From: an uncultured Ruminococcus sp.
Lineage (GTDB): Bacteria; Bacillota; Clostridia; Oscillospirales; Acutalibacteraceae
Assembly: GCA_902766585.1 (NCBI GenBank)
Contig: CACXDV010000218.1
Span: forward strand, 1-11,064
DNA: 11,064 nt
Direction of reading: 5' to 3'
Shown: positions 1 through 6,600 of the stretch, piece by piece
Position numbering within the stretch: the stretch's first letter is position 1
Layout: every line of letters begins with the position of its first letter
Translations under genes and position numbers: made by a program
Notes under the pieces: generated by a model
The model's input: only the letters and a program-made list of their open reading frames with translations
Told to the model about the DNA's origin: nothing
The model's database searches: none

Positions 1-52
1 CCTGCTTCAAAGAAATCACAAATACTGCTTCATAGGAATTGATTACTGCCAT
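1..52 (-). CDS. rpsF: Ribosomal protein S6 (bS6), N-terminal fragment
   Basis: The first 17 codons of a minus-strand gene read MAVINSYEAVFVISLKQ before the left edge cuts it. The N-terminal strand (short lead, then YEAVFVI) is the usual start of bacterial S6, the small-subunit protein that pairs with S18 on the 16S platform. The start is set by a full TAAGGAGGTG ribosome binding site at 70-61, 8 nt before the ATG at 52-50, and by a good sigma-A promoter further upstream. In Firmicutes rpsF is normally followed by ssb and rpsR, which would lie outside the window to the left. The identification rests on only 17 residues plus the promoter and leader context, so it is likely but not certain. Confidence 0.8.
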   Translation of the reverse strand, partial: MAVINSYEAVFVISLKQ

Positions 53-64
53 TGTCTTTGCACC

Positions 65-100
65 TCCTTATGGACTTTGGCCCCCTTATGGGAGCAAGGA
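65..100 (-). promoter_or_regulatory. rpsF leader hairpin that pairs with the ribosome binding site
   Basis: In the roughly 68-nt rpsF leader, TCCTT (100-96) can pair with AAGGA (69-65), which is the core of the Shine-Dalgarno sequence. Directly inside it GCTCCC (95-90) pairs with GGGGGC (85-80) around an ATAA loop, using one G-U pair. The result is an 11-bp helix with a 10-nt bulge on the 3' side. S6:S18 is known to bind its own leader in many bacteria. The CCG bulge I associate with that motif is not obvious here, so assignment to that class is tentative; the pairing itself is directly visible. Confidence 0.45.
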
Positions 101-126
101 TATGTCATGTAAAACACAACAATGAA

Positions 127-155
127 AGTATAACACCCCTGACGAAAAAAGTCAA
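127..155 (-). promoter_or_regulatory. Sigma-A promoter of rpsF
   Basis: On the minus strand TTGACT (155-150, -35) is separated by exactly 17 bp from TATACT (132-127, -10). The predicted start is near position 120, giving a leader of about 68 nt before the rpsF ATG. Both boxes are close to consensus and the spacing is ideal. The -35 lies inside the left arm of the inverted repeat at 134-160. Confidence 0.8.
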
Positions 156-160
156 GGGTG
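134..160 (-). terminator. Probable galU terminator overlapping the rpsF promoter
   Basis: Read in the direction of galU transcription, CACCCTTGAC (160-151) and GTCAGGGGTG (143-134) form an uninterrupted 10-bp RNA stem, with one U-G wobble, around a UUUUUUC loop. The stem is followed by UUAUACUUUCAUU. On the plus-strand RNA the wobble becomes a C-A mismatch, so the structure fits better on the minus strand. The T-tract is imperfect, so termination may be partial. Alternatively, the dyad is a protein-binding operator over the promoter. Confidence 0.5.
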
Positions 161-207
161 ATATATACAATATTTTGAACTTAACAGTACAATTTAATGT
201 ACGTTTA

Positions 208-1080
208 TCAGAAGGTTTTTACTAATTCCTTCAGATACTCCTTGAAAGGTTCGCCAAGCTTCGGATTGCGGAGTGCGATCTCAACGGTTGCCTGAAGAGT
301 ACCGAGCTTGTCGCCCATATCATAGCGCTTGCCTGTATAATCTACGCCTGTAATACCAACAGTCTGAGCGAGTGTTTTCATAGCGTCTGTAAGCTGAATC
401 TCACCGCCGGCACCGGGAGCTGTATGCTCAAGGATATCAAAAATATCGGGAGTGAGTACGCATCTGCCGAGGATAGAGAAAAGTGAAAGAACCTGTTCCT
501 TTGATTTTGGTTTTTCTATCATATCGGTACAGTTGTAAAGATTGTCTGTAAGATGCTCGACTTTAAGTGAGCTGTACTTGTAAATTGCATCCTCGGGAAC
601 AGCTTTGATTCCGACTGCTGCTTTACCGTATTTTTCATAAGCGCGGATAAGCTGACCGCAGGCAGGATCATCTCCGATTATTACATCATCACCATAAAGT
701 ACTGCAAACGGCTCGTTGCCTACAAAGGAACGCGCACAGCTTACTGCATGACCAAGACCTTTTGTTTCCTTCTGACGAATGAAGAAGATATTTGCTAAAC
801 GTGAGATAGAAACTATTTCATCATAAACATCAGTTTTTCCTGTTTGCTGAAGTCTGACTTCAAGCTCAGGAGCGCGGTCGAAATGGTCTTCCATGATCCC
901 CTTTCCGCGGTTGGTTATAATAAGGATATCCGTAATTCCTGAATTGACTGCTTCTTCAACAATGTACTGGATAGCGGGCTTGTCAACGATAGTGAGCATT
1001 TCCTTCGGCATTGCTTTTGTTGCGGGGAGCACTCGCGTACCGAGACCGGCTGCGGGGATAACTGCTTTTGTTACTTTCAT
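208..1080 (-). CDS. galU: UTP--glucose-1-phosphate uridylyltransferase
   Basis: This cytosolic enzyme makes UDP-glucose and pyrophosphate from UTP and glucose-1-phosphate, feeding envelope polysaccharides, glycolipids and galactose metabolism. The 290 residues match the usual GalU length. The nucleotide-binding signature PAAGLGTR is at 9-16, followed by the PKEML segment with Lys26. The sugar-nucleotide and metal site is LYGDD at 128-132, IEKPK lies at 188-192, and GAGGEIQLTDA at 223-233 is the family hallmark; KRYDMGDK at 251-258 is also typical. The start is supported by AAGGAGG at 1095-1089, 8 nt from the ATG. Only 35 bp separate it from the zinc-ribbon gene upstream, with no terminator, so cotranscription is likely. 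A TATAAT at 1120-1115 over the upstream stop codon lacks a convincing -35. A paralogue specialised for another sugar is possible, but the motifs favour GalU. Confidence 0.93.
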   Translation of the reverse strand: MKVTKAVIPAAGLGTRVLPATKAMPKEMLTIVDKPAIQYIVEEAVNSGITDILIITNRGKGIMEDHFDRAPELEVRLQQTGKTDVYDEIVSISRLANIFFIRQKETKGLGHAVSCARSFVGNEPFAVLYGDDVIIGDDPACGQLIRAYEKYGKAAVGIKAVPEDAIYKYSSLKVEHLTDNLYNCTDMIEKPKSKEQVLSLFSILGRCVLTPDIFDILEHTAPGAGGEIQLTDAMKTLAQTVGITGVDYTGKRYDMGDKLGTLQATVEIALRNPKLGEPFKEYLKELVKTF

Positions 1081-1115
1081 TTTGTTTTCCTCCTTGGATA
1101 ATTTTTTTCTGAATA

Positions 1116-2147
1116 TTATAATAGTGCTATAAAGAAATATAGAATCACTTCACAGATGAAAACACAGAATGCTGCAGAAAAATTAACTCCGCCGGCATCT
1201 CTGATCTTTTCAAGAACATCTTCATTTTCCTCTAACGGCAAAGATTTGACCTTTTTGATTTTTTTGACGGCAAAGCGGTAATAATTCTTATTGGCATTGA
1301 ATGCAAGGAATATTTTTATTACGAAAACAAGTATTAACAACAGCTCAGGCAGAACATACATTGCTATTTCAAGTGTAGAAGCATTTGTATAGAGCCAGTC
1401 TACAAATGTATTTATATTGCTGTAGCTTGCTGCATTTGCCTGTTCAATAAGCTGTGCCTTAAATTCATCAGAAAAGAAGAAGGATGCGATCAGCCGCATG
1501 ATAAGAGGCAAAAGTGTCAATGAAAGGCATATAAATCCTTTAAGATACTGTTTTCGATAAAAATACCAAAGCTCAAAAAAGAAAAATGATGCGAAATTGA
1601 AACGGCTATAATTCCGTTTTTTGATTGACCGGAAAGCAAAGCTGTAATAAAACTCACGGGGACCGATAAAGCTTATAAGCTCTTTTCCGGAAACACCGTC
1701 ATAATCCTTATCATTATCAAGTCCGTGTAATATATCCGAAAACGGATCAGAGTTTATAGTGCCGATCCTGATAAAGGGATTATTGCCGTCGTCGTCATTA
1801 TCATAGAAATCCTCACCGAAGAAGGGAGGGACGTTTTTGTTATACTTCTCAAGAACAAATCCGCATCTTTCGCATACATTTGCGCTTGCCGGATTTTTGT
1901 GACCGCAGTGTTTGCAGATAATAATATTGTTATCGACCTCAACAGGCGGGACTTCCTCCGGTTCATCAGGCTTATTCAGCTCGATCCATGATTTATGCTC
2001 CTTATGAAGCTCAGGAAAAATGCATTTGTTTTTTATCTGATAGCAGTCCCTGTGATACGGTGCTCCGCATTTTGGACAGACAACTATATCGTCATTATCC
2101 TCAAACTGCTTTTCGCATACGGGACATTTGTATTTATTAAAATCCAT
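1116..2147 (-). CDS. RING-like/zinc-ribbon membrane protein, DUF2628-like
   Basis: The function is unknown. The 343-residue protein has three parts. Residues 1-50 carry a RING-like zinc module (C8-x2-C11, C24-x2-C27, H32-x2-C35, C42) resembling the prokaryotic RING finger family 1. Residues 78-95 carry a second four-cysteine ribbon (C78-x2-C81, C92-x2-C95), followed by an acidic linker rich in Asp and Asn (about 111-150). The C-terminal part is a membrane domain. SRFNFASFFFFELWYFYRK (181-199) resembles the aromatic signature of DUF2628 proteins, followed by hydrophobic segments near 201-222, 259-282 and 323-342. There is no signal peptide, so the zinc modules are probably cytoplasmic and anchored by the C-terminus. 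The ATG at 2147 has AGGAG 6 nt upstream and a promoter just beyond. Family assignment comes from remembered motif shape and was not searched. A role as a membrane sensor or scaffold is inference. Confidence 0.8.
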   Translation of the reverse strand: MDFNKYKCPVCEKQFEDNDDIVVCPKCGAPYHRDCYQIKNKCIFPELHKEHKSWIELNKPDEPEEVPPVEVDNNIIICKHCGHKNPASANVCERCGFVLEKYNKNVPPFFGEDFYDNDDDGNNPFIRIGTINSDPFSDILHGLDNDKDYDGVSGKELISFIGPREFYYSFAFRSIKKRNYSRFNFASFFFFELWYFYRKQYLKGFICLSLTLLPLIMRLIASFFFSDEFKAQLIEQANAASYSNINTFVDWLYTNASTLEIAMYVLPELLLILVFVIKIFLAFNANKNYYRFAVKKIKKVKSLPLEENEDVLEKIRDAGGVNFSAAFCVFICEVILYFFIALL

Positions 2148-2175
2148 TTTACACTCCTATTTGATTATTATAACC

Positions 2176-2204
2176 ATTATACTATATAATTTATTGATTA
2201 GCAA
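2176..2204 (-). promoter_or_regulatory. Sigma-A promoter of the zinc-ribbon gene (and galU)
   Basis: On the minus strand TTGCTA (2204-2199) is 17 bp from a perfect TATAAT (2181-2176). Transcription would start near 2169, giving a leader of about 22 nt before the ATG at 2147. The 23-bp tandem repeat begins about 4 bp upstream of the -35, where activators, repressors or AT-rich UP elements act. Confidence 0.7.
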
Positions 2205-2208
2205 GTTT

Positions 2209-2254
2209 ATCCTGAAAATAATTGTAAAGCAATCCTGAAAATAATTGTAAAGCA
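2209..2254. repeat. Perfect 23-bp tandem duplication between divergent promoters
   Basis: Two identical 23-bp units (2209-2231 and 2232-2254, each ATCCTGAAAATAATTGTAAA plus GCA) lie head to tail. They sit immediately upstream of the minus-strand -35 and about 50 bp upstream of the prfB -35. The identity of the copies points to a recent slippage or duplication event. It may be neutral, or it may double a regulator site. Confidence 0.9.
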
Positions 2255-2284
2255 ATTAGTACTGATATGGTGACAATATATTGT
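2242..2284. promoter_or_regulatory. Two small inverted repeats, candidate operators
   Basis: TAATTG (2242-2247) and CAATTA (2253-2258) form a 6-bp inverted repeat around TAAAG, at the end of the second tandem copy. Further right, ACAATATATTGT (2273-2284) is a perfect 12-bp palindrome 20 bp before the prfB -35. Either could bind a dimeric regulator. In AT-rich DNA such dyads also occur by chance, and no matching regulator gene is in the window. Confidence 0.3.
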
Positions 2285-2304
2285 ACAAAATAAAAAATTA
2301 GCAC

Positions 2305-2333
2305 TTTACAAAGCGGCAGATTTATTTTATAAT
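2305..2333 (+). promoter_or_regulatory. Sigma-A promoter of prfB
   Basis: TTTACA (2305-2310) and a perfect TATAAT (2328-2333) are separated by 17 bp. Transcription should start near 2340, leaving about 57 nt of leader before the prfB ATG. It is the only convincing plus-strand promoter I see before addB, so it may also supply addBA by read-through. Confidence 0.8.
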
Positions 2334-2340
2334 GTTTATA

Positions 2341-2392
2341 ACGGTTTTAGTACCGTATTTCCATGCGGTAAAAAGATTTAAGGGAACGGTGA
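2341..2392 (+). promoter_or_regulatory. prfB leader with competing short hairpins
   Basis: ACGGT (2341-2345) can pair with ACCGT (2352-2356) around a 6-nt loop. Alternatively TACCG (2351-2355) can pair with CGGTA (2366-2370), or ACCGT can pair with ACGGT (2386-2390), which overlaps the GGTGA (2388-2392) next to the start codon. These pairings exclude one another. The ribosome binding site is unusual: AAGGG (2380-2384) is 12 nt from the ATG, and GGTGA is only 4 nt away. The pairings are visible in the sequence; a regulatory role is inference. Confidence 0.35.
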
Positions 2393-2396
2393 AATT

Positions 2397-3533
2397 ATGA
2401 TACAATTTGAGGAACTCAGATTAAAACTTGAGGGTATGCATCCCGATATTGAGGAGCTTGCAAATGCTCTCGGACTTGAAAAGCTTAAAATGGAAATAGA
2501 ACAGCTTGAGCAGAGAGCTTCACAGCCGGGCTTCTGGGATGATGTAGAGAATTCTACGAAGATATTACAGAAAACAGGTACATTAAAAAATAAGGTCGCA
2601 GAATATGAAGGTCTTGTCACAGCTTATGATGATACTATGGCGCTGATCGAGCTTGCGGATGAGGAAGAGGATCTGTCACTTCTTGAAGAAGCGCAAAGTG
2701 AGGTCGAAAAGGTCAAGACATCACTTGAAAATCAGAAGCTCCAGACTCTTCTCACAGGAGAATATGATTCAAAGAATGCCATTCTTACCTTCCATGCCGG
2801 AGCAGGCGGAACAGAGGCTCAGGACTGGGCAATGATGCTTTACCGTATGTATATACACTGGGCAGAGCGTCATAATTTCAAGGTTAAGGAAGTGGACTAC
2901 CTTGACGGTGAAGAAGCTGGTCTTAAAAGCGCAGTGCTTCTTATAGAGGGTGAGAATGCCTACGGATATCTCAAGAGCGAGTCGGGAGTACATCGTCTTG
3001 TGCGAGTATCTCCCTTTGATGCGTCAGGAAGAAGACATACTTCATTTGCTTCTCTTGAGGTTATGCCTGAGATCGACAACAGTATCAATATAGAAATACG
3101 CGATGATGATATTGAGATGCAGGTTTATCGTGCAAGCGGCGCAGGCGGTCAGAAGGTAAATAAAACCTCATCTGCTGTACGCCTTACGCATAAGCCGACA
3201 GGTATCGTAGTATCATGTCAGGTAGAAAGAAGCCAGTATCAGAACAGGGATATGGCAATGACAATGCTTAAATCCAAGCTCCTTGAAATCAAGGAAAGAG
3301 AGCATCTTGAGAAGATAGAGGATATCAAGGGTGTTCAGAAGGAGATAGCATGGGGCGCGCAGATACGTTCATATGTATTCATGCCCTATACAATGGTCAA
3401 GGATCATCGTACATCATATGAAACAGGCAATGTAAATGCCGTAATGGACGGCGACCTTGACGGATTTATAAACGCATACCTCAAAGCAGCAAGTCTTAAT
3501 CAGCTTACAGAGGATTTTGACGAAGAAGTTTGA
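2397..3533 (+). CDS. prfB: Peptide chain release factor 2, no programmed frameshift
   Basis: RF2 reads UGA and UAA stop codons in the ribosomal A site and triggers peptide release. The 378-residue protein aligns along its whole length with bacterial RF2 (about 365 residues), with a short extra acidic tail. The N-terminal helical domain is at 1-115. GEYDSKNAIL, followed by the AGAGGTEAQDW segment (135-144), starts the core. The stop-codon-reading tripeptide SPF is at 205-207, identifying RF2 rather than RF1 (which has PxT). The catalytic GGQ is at 250-252 within GAGGQKVNKTSSAV. The gene is one uninterrupted frame from ATG 2397. Where many bacteria have CTT TGA C for the +1 shift, codons 25-26 here read CTC GGA, so no recoding is needed. 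A promoter and structured leader precede it; a weak hairpin and addB follow. Confidence 0.97.
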   Translation: MIQFEELRLKLEGMHPDIEELANALGLEKLKMEIEQLEQRASQPGFWDDVENSTKILQKTGTLKNKVAEYEGLVTAYDDTMALIELADEEEDLSLLEEAQSEVEKVKTSLENQKLQTLLTGEYDSKNAILTFHAGAGGTEAQDWAMMLYRMYIHWAERHNFKVKEVDYLDGEEAGLKSAVLLIEGENAYGYLKSESGVHRLVRVSPFDASGRRHTSFASLEVMPEIDNSINIEIRDDDIEMQVYRASGAGGQKVNKTSSAVRLTHKPTGIVVSCQVERSQYQNRDMAMTMLKSKLLEIKEREHLEKIEDIKGVQKEIAWGAQIRSYVFMPYTMVKDHRTSYETGNVNAVMDGDLDGFINAYLKAASLNQLTEDFDEEV

Positions 3534-3550
3534 TTCTATACAATAAAACG

Positions 3551-3590
3551 TACACCAAATGCTCAGGTATTTGGTGTATTGTCATATTAA
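3551..3590 (+). terminator. Hairpin between prfB and addB, weak terminator
   Basis: TACACCAAAT (3551-3560) and ATTTGGTGTA (3569-3578) form a perfect 10-bp stem with an 8-nt loop. The sequence that follows is TTGTCATATTAA, which is not a strong T-run. It probably terminates partly and allows some read-through into addB. I see no strong promoter between it and addB. Confidence 0.55.
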
Positions 3591-3615
3591 TTCAATTTGA
3601 GAAAGGAAGAAGACA

Positions 3616-6600
3616 ATGCTTTATCTGATTTTAGGAAGAAACGGCACCGACAGGACCAAAAGGCTGCATCAGTATATTGATGAGATGACTAAGAAGGCGG
3701 AGGCTGTGCTTATTGTTCCGGAACAATGCTCATTCAATAATGAGAAAAAACTGCTCAAACAGCTTGGCGCAAAAAGGGCTGCAAAAATAAGGGTACTGAG
3801 CTTTCGGAGTCTTTGCAGGCTTATTTTTGAGACTTATCATGGTTTTGCAAAGAAAACAGCAGATGACGGCACAAAGGCAGTTCTTATGAGTATGGCTATC
3901 GGACAGTGTGCGCCGAAGCTCAGGTTATATACCGATTCAGGAAAAAGCTTAAAGAAATCAATGGAGCTTATTGAGCCGATGCTGAACGCAGTTAATGAAT
4001 ATAAATGCTGTGATATCAGTCCGGATCAGCTTCTTGATGCTTCGCGCTGTGTAAATGATAAAAATTTGTCGGATAAGCTTGCAGACAGCGCATTGATCTA
4101 TGAAGCATATGACAGTATTTTAGGTGAGACCTATGCCGATCCGGATGATGATCTGAAAAAGGCAGCGGATATACTCAGAGGAAAACCGTTTTTCAAGGAT
4201 AAATATGTATTTGTTGATTCATTTTACGGATTTTCAGCACTGGAACTCAATATGCTTAAGATCATAATGAATCAGGCTGAGGATGTTTTCATTTCACTTT
4301 GCTGTGACAAGGTTGCATTAAAAAAATCCTCCTGTATTTTTGCAGAGCCTAATGAGACGTATAACTGTTTAAGAGAGTACTGTTCGAGTAACAATATTGA
4401 AATAAAGACCGAGTTCAGCGTCTATAACGGTTATTATAAAAGTGATGCGCTTCTTGCTGTCGAGGACGGATTATTCTCTTCCTACAGATTGACAGGGGAA
4501 GATGTCAGCCGTCCCGAGCCTGTTGAAAATAATGGAAGCGTAGCGCTTTATGAGGGTACCGATATCTATGACGAGGTGCAGTACATAGCTCAGAGGATAT
4601 TTGAGCTTGTTCATAATGATCATATGAAGTACAGCGATATTGAGATAATCGGAAGAGATACAGACAGGTACAGACCGATATTTGCATCGGAGTTTCCGAA
4701 GTATTCGATACCGTATTTTCTTTCATCTCCCGAGCCTCTTGAAAACAAGCATCTTATTAAATTTATCATTTCCGCCTTTACAGCGGTACATTCCGGCTTT
4801 GATACGGAATCCATTCTTCGCATGGTAAAAACGCGCATGGCCGGTCTTACGCTCAGTGAGACAGACCTGCTTGAAGAATACTGTTATATATGGGATATAA
4901 AGGGCAAGCGCTGGCGTACACCCTTTACAATGGATCCTGCCGGCAACCGCAGTGATAATAAAGCTGATGAAAAAGCCAAGGAAAAAACGAAAAAGGATAT
5001 TGAAAAAATAGAGGATATCAGAAAGAAGCTTATTGAACCTCTGACAGAATTTGAAAGCAGTATAAAATCAGCCGCCGACGGTGCAGAGATAACAGTTGCT
5101 CTATATGAGCTTATGAAAAAATACAACTGCAAGGAATGTTTCAAAAAGCTGATATCGGTGCTTAAAAGAAGAATAGATAAGGTATCGATCGAGCGCGAGA
5201 TGTCGGTATGGGATATATGTATGGATATTCTCAGCCGTATGCATACTGTTCTTAAGGACAGACCTATGGATAGCCGAAGCTACCTTGAGCTTCTGAGGAT
5301 ATATCTTAAGAGCAGTCCGATATCAGATATCCCGCGTACAGTGAACAGTGTAACTGTTGGAACAGCGGGTACTGTCAGAAGTAATGATCCGAAGGCAGTT
5401 TTTGCGATAGGAGCAAATGAAGGTGTTTTCCCGGCGAAGCCTTTTGATGTAGGAATTTTTACTGACAGTGAAAGAAGACTTCTTCGCGGCGAATCTTCGG
5501 ATGGAACAAAACTGCCCCTGCGTCCTTCTGTTATAGGAAATTCGCTTAAAGAAAAGATGAATGTATATATGACACTTACTGCACCGTCTGAAAAGCTTTT
5601 TGTCACACGCCATAGCCGCAGTACATCCGGTGACAGTTATGATGCTTCGGTAATTTTCCACGAAATCAAGCTTCTGTTATCCGATACAGTGCCAGAAAAA
5701 AGAAAAGAGCTTACCGATCCTTCATTAAAGAATGAAGAAATTTTCTATACACCGAAACAGAGCTTTGAGCTTTGCGCAAGATCATGGAACAGCAAGGGCA
5801 GATTATCCGATACTATGAAAACATATTTTTCCACTCGTACAGATTATGAATACAGGGTAGAGGCGATCAAAAGGGCAGCAGAAAGAAGAAAATTCTCAAT
5901 AGAGGATCATTCAAGGGCAAGGAAGCTGTTCGGAAAGGATATGTATTTGTCAAGTACGAAGATAGAAACATATTATTCATGCCGTTTTTCTTATTTCTGT
6001 GAGTACGGGCTAAAAATAAAATCAGTTAAGAAAACCTCTTTTGATCATGCCCTGTTCGGTACGGCAATGCATTTTATTTTTGAAAAGCTTCTCAAGGATA
6101 TAACTATCGACTCTCTTAAAAAGCTTGATGATGCAAAGCTTGCACAAGTCATAAAAGAGCAATATGATGCTTTTGTCGAAAACCTCGGTGACGCACAGGA
6201 GCGCGGAGGACGCTTTGAGGCAATAGGCAGGAGAATAAGGATGCACGCTTTTCTGGTGATCAAAAGAATGTGCAGGCAGTTTGAAAACGATCAGTTTAAG
6301 CCGGTAGATTTTGAACTGCACATAGGCGGAGATAAAGCCGAAAACAGTACCCCGGCATTTAAGTTATCTCTTCCGACGGGAGAAAATATCTTTGTGACTG
6401 GTTATGTTGACAGAGTTGATCTGTATGAGGATGATAGTAATACATATATCAGAATCATAGACTATAAGACTAAAAGTGAGGCAAAGTTCAATCTTGGTGA
6501 GCTTACTAACGGACAAATGCTTCAGATGTTCATTTACCTTTATGCTATTCTCCAGAATGAAGAGGCAGAAAAGAAATATAATAAAAAGGGAGAATTGATT

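Noticed and set aside
187..202. GTACA/TGTAC inverted repeat just after the galU stop, as a terminator.
   Set aside because: Five AT-rich base pairs without a T-run are too weak; the hairpin at 134-160 is the better candidate.
1115..1120. A perfect TATAAT on the minus strand before galU, as a separate galU promoter.
   Set aside because: No acceptable -35 lies 16-19 bp upstream (TCTATA or TTCTAT at best), and the motif covers the stop codon of the preceding gene in AT-rich DNA.
893..1132. Plus-strand 79-codon open frame with hydrophobic stretches antisense to galU.
   Set aside because: It lies almost wholly opposite a well-supported galU frame and has no family resemblance; it is a shadow frame.
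2312..2316. AGCGG, the B. subtilis Chi sequence, near the prfB promoter.
   Set aside because: A 5-mer occurs by chance often, Chi is not known for this organism, and the site overlaps promoter spacer DNA.
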